A stretch of 64,000 nucleotides of DNA from Muribaculum intestinale (GTDB taxonomy: Bacteria > Bacteroidota > Bacteroidia > Bacteroidales > Muribaculaceae), in contig NZ_CP021421.1 in assembly GCF_002201515.1 (NCBI RefSeq), forward strand, positions 1,550,001 to 1,614,000, in the 5' to 3' direction. Position 1 is the first letter of the stretch, and every line of letters begins with the position of its first letter. Below are positions 56,601 through 64,000 of the stretch, in pieces. The position numbers and the translations under genes were made by a program. A model generated the notes under the pieces. The model saw nothing but the letters and a program-made list of their open reading frames with translations, had not been told where the DNA came from and made no database searches.

Positions 56601-56929
56601 CCGTGGGTGTCGGGCCATATGGCGGTGATGCGGTTGGTGGGGAGAGTGCCGTTGCGTTCACCCGAGCGATAGCTTATGAAATTCTTGCCGTCGAAATTAG
56701 ACAGTCCGCCCCATGTCGACACCCATATCAGGTCGGTGGAGTCCTGTGCGATTCGCGATACGTTGTGCGACGGCAGCCCGTCGGACGTGCGATATGTGCG
56801 CACTCTGCAATAAGGTTGCGCCGATACATTAATATATAGTATCGCTGCGGCTATGAGCATTATTGCTGTGGCAATAGGGCGTTGCGCCCGGCATATGTAT
56901 GTGTCTTTTTCTGTCACTGCTGTGTTCAT
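53654..56929 (-). CDS. SusR-like membrane regulator (propeller-Y_Y_Y-TM-AraC)
   Basis: I use the ATG at 56929 (MNTAVTEKDTYIC), giving 1091 residues. A membrane-anchoring or signal segment (TAIMLIAAAILYINVSA) leads to a periplasmic seven-bladed-type propeller region with two-component-regulator repeats (IWVSTWGGLSNFDG, TWIGTKGNGLYTID, IWLATYGAGVHMV), then a Y_Y_Y domain (about 800-870). One membrane helix (about 885-907) connects to a coiled linker and a C-terminal AraC HTH (FLRRLRLQRAQELI, IAFAVGFSDPKYFTKCFKK). There is no histidine-kinase or receiver domain, as in SusR. It is divergent from the downstream Mfa2-like/SusC operon, which it probably controls. Confidence 0.9.
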   Translation of the reverse strand: MNTAVTEKDTYICRAQRPIATAIMLIAAAILYINVSAQPYCRVRTYRTSDGLPSHNVSRIAQDSTDLIWVSTWGGLSNFDGKNFISYRSGERNGTLPTNRITAIWPDTHGRLWMHLYGELPYYLDIASGKFVAVSDDIAMKTGGEYHCRAISVAPEGIWMIGSRGKPTIRLNAKAPSDTALMEIWDTTHMASIGAHHITTVKSTPSGHEWIFTDTGISLYGSDVHADGVFMEPVELDGKDYFLTTDGRAYVYNSGKLTAISAVPGRPSVSAGRRLDDKRIMAATSSGIAIYDITTNRWSMITSPGGEEITDLYVDTKSRIWAFAEGGNILLATPESNTARYIDTEESMTPITVSRRPLWLEDPTGTVWLAPRNRPFGYYSEFSGKVKPLPLVSPQLNYSAIPSIERYFIDNQSNLWLSGAHDLTCVTFGRRSINTIPLERNEEVRALTVNDDGTLLAGTATGIIGWLDPDGKLKGYLTQTSGSDGSTKAQISQSPQPFAYRIYSVLTDSKGTTWIGTKGNGLYTIDPKGKITNYHRTSDPYSIGCDSIYQVMEDSRGRIWLATYGAGVHMVRRDSTGGYRFIHRGNDMNGYPADGFNRVRRVEEGPGGVMFLSTTEGFLTVDGHSDDAPSMRFFRTTHSETDPSSLLTPNVMQILSSKKGRIYVATMEGVQVVAEKTLLKDNLKLKPIAMPATSSCINNVLALGETPDGRIYIVRESDIVAYNPSTGADRTLSHTDNAEFTEALPVYDGQNLWTGALNGPAFFTPDKKIPGVEIPKIIVTRVLHGTGTDAGTELNPSEITVAGNERHLTVEFAALDYADTGSLRYAYRLDGDTLWHNLGSEGKLKFNRLSPGNHTLYLRSTNSSGHWVNNTRQISLKVEPSFWKSWRGTGVILLIILAVTGAAVIIYLQRRDNVRMSEINEQQRRTLEEITRVMHEQAVRAQAAREAEEARAGNTQEPPAPAPQASDYRLESPTIIDEDQEMMQRLLKFLDTRIGDENLKIEELAESVNMGRTVFYGKIKTLVGMSPSDFLRRLRLQRAQELIANSRMSFSQIAFAVGFSDPKYFTKCFKKETGMTPSEFRSKNQLSDNDA

Positions 56930-57394
56930 GGCTGCGTAAAGATGTGAATAATAAATTAGCCCTGCAATTCGTAAAATAGTAATTGCAAAGTAACAAAATC
57001 GGCTGATGATTTGCAAATATCACTAAATAAAAATAAACACTTTATAAAGAAGCAGAGTGACGGTGGTGCCAATAATTCTACCAGATGTATATGGTTGGCA
57101 TGGCGTTATTCACACTAATTATAATACCTGGAGGCAATTTTGATATGCATTATGTTAAAAAGTTAAAACCCTGTCCCGAGGTGTCTTCTGTCGGTGGAAT
57201 ATATTAAATTTACGCCCAATACGTCAAAAATTCACCCCGACTTACTTTTTTATTTCGGAATTTTGCACAGGTGATTTAAGCCTTTGCCCGATTCTATGAC
57301 ATTGGCCTATGTCGCCTCTGTCACGGCAGATGCCGTGGCGGAAGTGTGCAAATATCCATAAAAAGTAATCTAAACCAAATAAACCAATAATATC
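56930..57394. other. Divergent control region of the second PUL-like locus
   Basis: These 465 bases separate the SusR-like gene from the operon starting at 57395. They hold the regulator's promoter (56986-57017) and a hairpin at 57322-57337 (CACGGC/GCCGTG, AGAT loop) with flanking CGCC/GGCG at 57313-57316 and 57337-57340, about 55 bases before the first ATG. The rest is AT-rich without a clear TAnnTTTG box on the plus strand, so the operon may need an activator. Confidence 0.5.
56986..57017 (-). promoter_or_regulatory. Predicted promoter of the SusR-like gene
   Basis: On the minus strand TTTG (57017-57014), a 20-nt spacer and TTACTTTG (56993-56986), seven of eight matches to TAnnTTTG. Confidence 0.45.
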
Positions 57395-58291
57395 ATGATC
57401 AAATCACTCTCAAAGCTCATGCTCGGGTGTGCCGTCACTCTTACGGCGTGCTCGCAGGGTGTCGATGATGCAGCCTCGGATCTCGGTTTGGGCGATGTGT
57501 CTGTGCCCGGACAGGGAGCCACAGTGACAATGGCGCTTTCTCGTGCCGCCGCGTTTGAGTTTATTCAGGCCGGGATTCAGAAGTTTACGGTCTATGTCTA
57601 TAAGGTAGAGCGTCGTGGGTCAGCACTATTCATGGAGAAGGAGTTTGATGTCAACGAGCCCTGTATCGACTTCGAATTCCCTCTTGGTGAAACCTACCAG
57701 ACTTTTGCTGTGGCCAACGCGAGCGGTGTCACCGACAAGGAAACCTGTGAGACTGCCGTGATACATCTCGACCCGAAGGGCGGAAGCGACGTGTGGCTTA
57801 CAAGCCCGGTACGCTTCTCTACTGACAAATCGGTGTCAGAGGTGTCTCTCGAGATGCGACGTGTGGTATCGAGGCTCACATTCGCTGCCGCTGAAAACGA
57901 TACTCCCGACGGACAGGCACTCCTTGCCTCGCAGACCGACTTCGACCGTATCGACGTTACATTCAAGAATGTGGCCGACGCGTATCTTGTGAGCAAGATG
58001 CAGGCGCAACTGTCAGAGGTGACGGTGTCGGTCGACGCTGCATCACAGTATGGCGCGACCATATACACATTCGAGACCCGCAACACAGGTGTCAACGGAG
58101 CGCTGAGCCTAAGCTATATGAAGGGCGGCGTACAGGTCAACACCTCTTCGAGCGACCTTGATGTCAATTCTCCCTACACATCCGGAGCGGCATATACATT
58201 GAAAGTACCGGTGACCGACATCAACTATATGGCTGATGAATGGGCACGCTCTGCGATGTCGCCCCTGACCGTTACTATTTCAGACCTCTAA
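57395..58291 (+). CDS. FimB/Mfa2-like lipoprotein
   Basis: A 298-residue lipoprotein (LTACSQG lipobox) with two transthyretin-like beta domains similar to the Mfa2/FimB family of fimbrial anchor or tip proteins (FTVYVYKVERRG, YQTFAVANASGV, VSRLTFAAAENDTPDG). Because it is the first gene of an operon with a beta-helix lipoprotein, SusC and SusD, it is more likely a surface glycan-binding or accessory protein of that locus than a fimbrial part. The fold similarity is seen by pattern; the role is inference. Confidence 0.7.
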   Translation: MIKSLSKLMLGCAVTLTACSQGVDDAASDLGLGDVSVPGQGATVTMALSRAAAFEFIQAGIQKFTVYVYKVERRGSALFMEKEFDVNEPCIDFEFPLGETYQTFAVANASGVTDKETCETAVIHLDPKGGSDVWLTSPVRFSTDKSVSEVSLEMRRVVSRLTFAAAENDTPDGQALLASQTDFDRIDVTFKNVADAYLVSKMQAQLSEVTVSVDAASQYGATIYTFETRNTGVNGALSLSYMKGGVQVNTSSSDLDVNSPYTSGAAYTLKVPVTDINYMADEWARSAMSPLTVTISDL

Positions 58292-58309
58292 TCAACCGAC
58301 ACCATCGAT

Positions 58310-60067
58310 ATGAAACGATATATCAACTGCGGCATAGCCATGCTGGCGATAGCCGCCGCTTCCGTAACTGTCTCATGCAGCAAGGAGGAAGCCTACGACA
58401 CGGCGGTGATGCGCGACTTGCAGATGACTCTTGACGGTGAGCCGTGGAGCCCTTACTACGGCACCGACAACAAAGTCGACCCTACCAACAACAACCGCCC
58501 TATATTCGTATACCTTACCGACGGCTCTTACTACCGCAACATGCAGTCGTCCTACCGATTCTCGCTTGAGAGCGGGGAATATCTCGTGCTCGCCACCAAT
58601 CAGTCGACATATCTCGATCCGCCGACTTCGCTCAACGACCAGGTAATAGAGCAGGACCCGGAGACACGAAAGACATTTGCCGTTTCCGCACCGGTAGTAT
58701 ACAGCGCGGGCAGTCCGATGACGCTTGAGCTCAAGACCCGCACCGGTATGCTGCGTCTGCGCTCTACTGATGTAAAGTCGGATAAGAGCTATTCGGCCAT
58801 ACGCACTGTCATCACTACTCCTGTCACAGCCTATCATGTAGGGCGTGCCGAGGTTGTGCTTGGAGAGTCATACGAACTCGTGCGTGAGAAAGACACCTCC
58901 TCGGGTGGAGTAGGATTTACCGAGGACGCAATGATTCTCGGCTCCGATCAGCCTCTGAATATTCGCCTTGACTACCTCGACAATGCCGGAGCGGTAGTGA
59001 AGACCCGCACTCTTGAGGGTGTCGATCCCATCAAGGTGCTCCCCAACGACACAACAGTGGTCGAGTTCATGCTCAACAACCCCGACGAGCGTGTGACCAT
59101 CAATTACAACATCGTCCTTGGTCCCAACCGCTGGACAGAGTCGACTCTCTATCCCTCGACCGAGGTCAAGGTGCCCGAAGGCTATACATATGTGGCTCCC
59201 GGCGAGTCGATCGACGACGTAATCAAAGCCCAGGCTGCCGATCCTTCAGTCGACGAAATACGCATATTCTTGAAGGCTTCGGCATCTTATAAGATTGGAG
59301 GCACTACTACCAACACCCTTACAAAGTCGATTTCGATTCTCGGCCAGACTCCAGGCTACGGACAGTCGGAGGCAGTCGTTACAGTCAACTCGTTTACCTT
59401 CAGCGGCACATTTGACAGAGTGCATTTCGAGAATATAGAATTCTCCGGACTATCGTCCCGTCTGTTCAATATCAACCGCAATACATTTACACTGCAGGAG
59501 GTATCGCTGGTCAACTGCCGCTTCCCCAACCGCTGGAACCAGGGTATCATATGGTATCAGATAGCGGCAACCGACCGCAGCCAGATTGTACATAAGTTCC
59601 GTATGGAAAGATGTACCATCACCAACTTTGTGGCCGCAGACAACACTCCGCTCTTCAATCTTCCTGCGGCACGCGTCGAGCCAATCTACAACTGGGAGTT
59701 CACCGACTGTCTGTTCCACGGCAATTTCGGCAGCTCGATATTCTTCATGAAGGGTCTCGACAAGACCGACGGGCCTGTGTCAATGAAGTTCGACGGATGT
59801 AAGTTCCTTGACACACGCGGCGGTAACTTTACCATGTGTAATGTATCGCCGGCCAACACTACCGCGACCGTCACTATCATCGACTGTCTTGTAGGTAGCC
59901 CGAAGAGCTGTGTGGGCACATGGATGGTGACCAACTCCAACGTTACAGTCAATGCTTCGGGCAATACCCGTGCCAAAGGTTATGATATGAAGGCCTATGG
60001 CTTTACTCCAGAGCCCGACGAAGTTGCAATGACATTCGACGAAATCATATCGAGCCTTAACCTCTAA
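58310..60067 (+). CDS. Lipoprotein with Mfa2-like and beta-helix regions (DUF4957-like)
   Basis: A 585-residue lipoprotein (VTVSCSKEE lipobox). The N-terminal half resembles the preceding Mfa2-like protein (FVYLTDGSYYRNMQS, MTLELKTRTGMLRLRS). From about residue 290 (YVAPGESIDDVIKAQA) there is a right-handed beta-helix type region, with repeated strand patterns (FTFSGTFDRVHFENIEFSG, VSLVNCRFPN, WEFTDCLFHG, MKFDGCKFLDT), resembling DUF4957/pectate-lyase-like proteins of PULs. No catalytic residues can be assigned, so binding of a polysaccharide is as likely as cleavage. It is 18 bases after the previous gene and 20 before susC. Confidence 0.72.
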   Translation: MKRYINCGIAMLAIAAASVTVSCSKEEAYDTAVMRDLQMTLDGEPWSPYYGTDNKVDPTNNNRPIFVYLTDGSYYRNMQSSYRFSLESGEYLVLATNQSTYLDPPTSLNDQVIEQDPETRKTFAVSAPVVYSAGSPMTLELKTRTGMLRLRSTDVKSDKSYSAIRTVITTPVTAYHVGRAEVVLGESYELVREKDTSSGGVGFTEDAMILGSDQPLNIRLDYLDNAGAVVKTRTLEGVDPIKVLPNDTTVVEFMLNNPDERVTINYNIVLGPNRWTESTLYPSTEVKVPEGYTYVAPGESIDDVIKAQAADPSVDEIRIFLKASASYKIGGTTTNTLTKSISILGQTPGYGQSEAVVTVNSFTFSGTFDRVHFENIEFSGLSSRLFNINRNTFTLQEVSLVNCRFPNRWNQGIIWYQIAATDRSQIVHKFRMERCTITNFVAADNTPLFNLPAARVEPIYNWEFTDCLFHGNFGSSIFFMKGLDKTDGPVSMKFDGCKFLDTRGGNFTMCNVSPANTTATVTIIDCLVGSPKSCVGTWMVTNSNVTVNASGNTRAKGYDMKAYGFTPEPDEVAMTFDEIISSLNL

Positions 60068-60087
60068 CCCCCATAGGAAACACAGTT

Positions 60088-63000
60088 ATGAAGAACAAGA
60101 TAATCCTTACACTTCTCATGCTCCTGGCCTGCACGACCGGAGCATGGGCTCAGACTGCCACCGTCACCGGTACTGTCAACGACCCCGACGGCCCTGTAAT
60201 CGGTGCTACCGTGCAGGTGAAAGGCACAACCATAGCTACTGCCACCGACTTCGACGGCAACTTCACACTCTCGGGAGTAAATCCCGAAAAAGCGGTGCTT
60301 GAAGTGCGCTCGGTTGGCTACAATCCCAAAGAGGTGGCTCTGAAAGGACGCACCTCGGGCATAGATATCTTCCTTGAGACAAACTCGACACTTATGGACG
60401 AGGTTGTGGTCATCGGCTACGGCACACAGAAGCGCGGCAACCTTACCGGCTCAATGGCTTCGGTCGACGCCAAGGCTATCGAGCGCATGCCTGTGGCCAA
60501 CGTCGGCGAGGCTATCGTAGGACGTATGCCCGGTGTGCAGGTTACAACAGCCGACGGTTCGCCCGACGCCGAGATTACCGTACGTGTGCGTGGTGGCGGC
60601 TCGCTTACCCAGAGCAACGAGCCACTTGTGCTTATTGACGGTTTTGAAGGCTCGCTCAACGATGTGCCCGCTACCGATGTCGAGGATATCCAGGTGCTTA
60701 AGGATGCCGCGTCGACAGCTATCTATGGTGCGCGAGGCGCCAACGGCGTTGTGCTCGTCACCACCAAGAAGGCCAACAAGGGCAAGGTACAGGTGTCGGT
60801 CAACGCTTATGTGAAGACCTCCGAACTCTCCAACAAAATCGACGTGCTCAAGCCCTACGACTTCGTATGGGCCAACTACGAGCGCATCCGCCCCAAAGGC
60901 GCAAGCGCAGGCAATGGCTATGCGGCCAATTTCGGACAGCCCTACGAAATGTATATCTACCAGGGCGAGGAAGGCTATGACTGGCAGGATATCATCTTCG
61001 GTACTCATCCCGTGTCATGGTCGCTCGACGCCAGCATCAACGGAGGTACCGACAAGTTCAAGTACAAACTCTCCTACATGCATCAGGACCAGCCGTCGGT
61101 GATGCCCGACAATGGCCTTGTGCAGAACAACGCCAACCTCAACCTAAACTTCAAGCCTTTCAAGTGGCTCGGTATCGAGTGGCGTACACGCTATATGGAC
61201 AAGACCCTATCGGGCCGCGGCACTGAGGGTATCTCACTGCTGACAGCTCTTCAGGAGCAGCCCACCAACGGCCTTCAGGACTATACTTCCGTACCCGACA
61301 ACTCTGAAATTGTCGATGAGGATACCTTTGTGGAATACTTCCATTACGATCCCCTTGAGACCAACCGTCGCTTCTACCGTCGCCGCAAGTCGCGCCTCAT
61401 CAACCTCGGCGGTGCCCTTACATGGACATTCAAGAAGGGCCTTACACTGCGCAACGAGTTCTACTACGAGTATTTCCGTGAAAGCGACCGTCAGTTCAAC
61501 GCCGCCAACTCCAACAGCAATTCCAAGACTGTAGGACCCAACCTTACCGACCAGCTGAAGGGCCGCCACAAATGGCAGATGACCAACGTGCTCAACTGGA
61601 ACTTCGACCTTGGTGCCAATGACTTCCAGCTCATGGCCGGTCAGGAGATGAAGAGTCAGGAAGAGAACACCAACAAGGATTATGTAGGCTACCTGCGCGG
61701 TGCTCTGTTCGGATTTGCCACTGACGAGGAAGTCAACGCCAACATCGCTTTTGCCAACCGCCACCTCGGCCAGCTCCTGAGCCACACCTGGACTCACCCC
61801 TCCGACGTGAGGATTCTCTCGTGGTTCGGTCGTGTCAACTACTCCTACGACGACCGTTATCTCGCCACCGTGACTCTGCGCGCCGACGGTTCCTCCAAAT
61901 TTGCCCGCGGCAACCGCTGGGGCTTCTTCCCCGCAGCCGCCCTCGCATGGCGTCTCTCCAACGAGCGTTTCCTCAAGAACTACCACTGGCTCTCCAATCT
62001 CAAGCTCCGTCTGTCATTCGGTATGTCGGGTAACGACCGTATCGACTCCGACCTCTACATCAAGCTCTATAAGGAAGGCGATGCCTCCAAGGCTTCAGGC
62101 CTACTCCCTTCCGGTAAATATTATGAATTCCAGAGCAAATATCCGGTAAACCCCAACGTGAAGTGGGAGACTACCATCACCCGCAACGTCGGTCTTGACT
62201 TCGGTATGTTCAACGGACGTCTCGACGGTACTGTCGACATCTACTGGAACACCACCAAGGATCTCCTGCTCGCCACACAGATACCCGGTGATACTGGTTT
62301 CACACAGATGATGACCAACATCGGCCAGACCTCCAACCGTGGTGTTGAGCTCAACCTCAACGGATTCATTCTCGAAGGACGCGATTACTCGCTGAGCGCC
62401 AGCTTCAACATCGGCTTCAACAAGGGTAAGATCGACAAGCTCTCCGAAGGCGAGGAGTCATTCTACACCACTGCTCCGAAAGTAGATGTCAACGACGACG
62501 TGTTCTGGTACCGTGTAGGTAAGAAGATGGGCCAGATTTACGGCTATGTCAACGACGGTTTCTATACTGTTGACGACTTCACATTCGACTCAGAGGCCAA
62601 CACCTATACACTCAAGCCCGGTGTCATCGACTGCTCGCTGCTTGCCGGAAACCTTGCCCCCGGTTCGCCCAAATTCAAGAAGACCGCTAAAGTCGATCCC
62701 AATGACCCCAACGCCAATGTGCTTACTGCCGACGACCGTCAGTTTATCGGCAACACATCGCCGAAAATCTCGGGCGGCTTCGGACTCAATGCCACCTTCA
62801 AAGGGTTTGACCTCGCCGCGTTCTTCAACTTCATGACAGGGTTCGACGTAATCAACCTCAACAAAATCAATATGAGCCTCATGCCGTCGAGCACAGGCGC
62901 CTACCGCAACCTCTCGGCTGAATTCTCCGGAATGTGGCACCGCTACGACGAGATGGGCAACGATATGTACCGCAACCCCGAGCTGATGGCCTACTACAAC

Positions 63001-63309
63001 CGCAACGCCACAATGTGGAATCCGGCCAACATGACCAAGTCGTTCATCTCTACCTATGGTGTCGAGGACGGTTCGTTCATGCGTCTTCAGACTCTTACAC
63101 TCGGATACTCGCTTCCCAAGTCGTTGCTGCGCCATCTGCATATGTCGAAGTGCCGCTTCTATGCCACCGGCTACAACCTCTTCACAATCACCAACTACTC
63201 CGGATATGATCCTGAGGTAAATATCGGTCAGGGCACTTCGCCTAACATCGACTACAACATGTATCCCCGTTCGCGTACCTACACATTCGGTGTGCAGCTC
63301 GCTTTCTAA
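60088..63309 (+). CDS. SusC/RagA TonB-dependent outer-membrane transporter
   Basis: A 1073-residue glycan or peptide importer. The signal peptide is MKNKIILTLLMLLACTTGAWA, followed by a carboxypeptidase-regulatory-like domain (TGTVNDPDGPVIGATV), the DEVVVIGYGTQKRGNLTGS motif typical of SusC, the plug (about 115-235) and the 22-strand barrel ending in FGVQLAF. There is no STN domain, so signalling to a FecR is not expected; control probably comes from the SusR-like protein at 53654. Its codons are strongly C/G-ending, suggesting high expression. Confidence 0.96.
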   Translation: MKNKIILTLLMLLACTTGAWAQTATVTGTVNDPDGPVIGATVQVKGTTIATATDFDGNFTLSGVNPEKAVLEVRSVGYNPKEVALKGRTSGIDIFLETNSTLMDEVVVIGYGTQKRGNLTGSMASVDAKAIERMPVANVGEAIVGRMPGVQVTTADGSPDAEITVRVRGGGSLTQSNEPLVLIDGFEGSLNDVPATDVEDIQVLKDAASTAIYGARGANGVVLVTTKKANKGKVQVSVNAYVKTSELSNKIDVLKPYDFVWANYERIRPKGASAGNGYAANFGQPYEMYIYQGEEGYDWQDIIFGTHPVSWSLDASINGGTDKFKYKLSYMHQDQPSVMPDNGLVQNNANLNLNFKPFKWLGIEWRTRYMDKTLSGRGTEGISLLTALQEQPTNGLQDYTSVPDNSEIVDEDTFVEYFHYDPLETNRRFYRRRKSRLINLGGALTWTFKKGLTLRNEFYYEYFRESDRQFNAANSNSNSKTVGPNLTDQLKGRHKWQMTNVLNWNFDLGANDFQLMAGQEMKSQEENTNKDYVGYLRGALFGFATDEEVNANIAFANRHLGQLLSHTWTHPSDVRILSWFGRVNYSYDDRYLATVTLRADGSSKFARGNRWGFFPAAALAWRLSNERFLKNYHWLSNLKLRLSFGMSGNDRIDSDLYIKLYKEGDASKASGLLPSGKYYEFQSKYPVNPNVKWETTITRNVGLDFGMFNGRLDGTVDIYWNTTKDLLLATQIPGDTGFTQMMTNIGQTSNRGVELNLNGFILEGRDYSLSASFNIGFNKGKIDKLSEGEESFYTTAPKVDVNDDVFWYRVGKKMGQIYGYVNDGFYTVDDFTFDSEANTYTLKPGVIDCSLLAGNLAPGSPKFKKTAKVDPNDPNANVLTADDRQFIGNTSPKISGGFGLNATFKGFDLAAFFNFMTGFDVINLNKINMSLMPSSTGAYRNLSAEFSGMWHRYDEMGNDMYRNPELMAYYNRNATMWNPANMTKSFISTYGVEDGSFMRLQTLTLGYSLPKSLLRHLHMSKCRFYATGYNLFTITNYSGYDPEVNIGQGTSPNIDYNMYPRSRTYTFGVQLAF

Positions 63310-63328
63310 TCTCATCTAATTCACAGTC

Positions 63329-64000
63329 ATGAAACTCAATATATTCCGCTATATAGCTTTCGGCGCGATAGCCGTGTCGCTCTCAGCCTGCGAGGACTTC
63401 CTCGATGTAAGTCCCGACTCGTCGATTACCAACGAGGACATATTCTCATCGGAGGACGAGACAAAGGCGATGCTCAACACTATCTACACCAAGCTGACCG
63501 CCAACGACCTCTATGGTCTGGCATGGCCCTACACATTCAATACCAACACCGATGTCGAGATGAGGTCAAACGGCAACCAGAACTCCACCTCGGGCAACGG
63601 CGACGAAGTAAACTGCTTTGACATGCGTGCTCTATGGGGTTCGCTCGAAAAGACCTGGAATGCCGCATATGAGGCCGTCAACTACTGTAACGACTTTGTG
63701 GAGAACATGGAGCAGTCGCCCCTATTCTCGGCCCAGGTCAGCGGCACACCTACTATGATGCAGCAGATGTATGGTGAGGTGAAGTGTCTGCGCGCGATGC
63801 TCTATCTCGACCTTATCCGCACATGGGGCGACGTGCCTTACCGCACCGAGTCGACCAAGGTTGGCATCGACTTCTACGGAGAGGGTGTCACCGACCGCAA
63901 TGTGATTCTTTCCAGTCTCATCGACGACCTTATCGGCATAGAGGATCTTATGCTTCCTGCCGCCGACCTTACCGAGGGTGTTGAACGTGCCTCCCGCGAA
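63329..64000 (+). CDS. SusD-like lipoprotein, partial (window end)
   Basis: The first 224 residues of a SusD/RagB protein that partners the preceding SusC. A signal peptide with lipobox (VSLSACEDFLDV) begins it, followed by the family features PDSSITNEDIFSSEDE and LRAMLYLDLIRTWGDVPY. The gene starts 19 bases after the susC stop and is open to the window end; a full-length member would be about 500-600 residues. Confidence 0.92.
   Translation, partial: MKLNIFRYIAFGAIAVSLSACEDFLDVSPDSSITNEDIFSSEDETKAMLNTIYTKLTANDLYGLAWPYTFNTNTDVEMRSNGNQNSTSGNGDEVNCFDMRALWGSLEKTWNAAYEAVNYCNDFVENMEQSPLFSAQVSGTPTMMQQMYGEVKCLRAMLYLDLIRTWGDVPYRTESTKVGIDFYGEGVTDRNVILSSLIDDLIGIEDLMLPAADLTEGVERASRE

Noticed and set aside
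1..64000. CRISPR array or cas genes
   Set aside because: No regularly spaced direct repeats and no Cas-like protein were seen in the window.
1..64000. rRNA operon
   Set aside because: No conserved 16S or 23S segments were seen; the only RNA genes I can support are tRNA-Ala and the metK riboswitch.

Overview
The window is a chromosomal segment of a Bacteroidales bacterium, most likely from the Muribaculaceae or a close relative. The evidence is the Bacteroidetes-type promoter motif (TTTG, 19-22 nt, TAnnTTTG) in front of several genes, paired SusC/SusD systems, FecR/ECF-sigma signalling, a SusR-like regulator, a fused SecDF, a meso-DAP-type MurE, and moderate GC with C/G-ending codons. The genus is not proven by the sequence alone.

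Bases 1-408 hold a hairpin-rich GC-rich element and the terminator of the following array. Bases 408-19755 are one minus-strand array in the order of transcription rsmH, ftsL-like, ftsI, murE, mraY, murD, ftsW, murG, murC, ftsQ, ftsA, ftsZ, then rsmI-like, a WalJ-type hydrolase, a mannose-1-phosphate guanylyltransferase and era. This is the division and cell wall (dcw) cluster making lipid II and the divisome. No mraZ precedes rsmH; instead there is a short intergenic region and a 349-bp MITE-like element with 34-bp terminal inverted repeats (20095-20443).

Bases 20536-22445 carry an inner-membrane OmpA-domain protein, a small HExxH membrane protein and a lipocalin-like lipoprotein. Bases 23108-30832 are a close minus-strand run: radical SAM protein, GT4 glycosyltransferase, C69 dipeptidase, queF, and an 1108-residue protein ending in an AlbA_2/Schlafen-type domain.

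Bases 31097-38716 are a nutrient-uptake locus: FecR anti-sigma, an STN-containing SusC (split by a frameshift), a SusD-like lipoprotein and a BACON-type surface lipoprotein. The likely partner ECF sigma factor lies convergently at the end (38792-39358). Bases 39568-43204 are housekeeping genes (rsmA, mgtE, slyD-like, sirtuin). A MntA/HepT type VII toxin-antitoxin pair sits next to a tRNA-Ala(GGC) gene at 43.3-44.1 kb, followed by a serine-type sulfatase, mutS and secDF.

Bases 52045-53577 hold metK behind a SAM-II-type riboswitch with its own intrinsic terminator, a self-contained feedback loop. The last 10 kb are a second polysaccharide-utilisation-like locus: a SusR-like regulator (propeller, Y_Y_Y, membrane helix, AraC HTH, with no kinase) divergent from a Mfa2/FimB-like lipoprotein, a beta-helix lipoprotein, SusC and a SusD cut by the window end.
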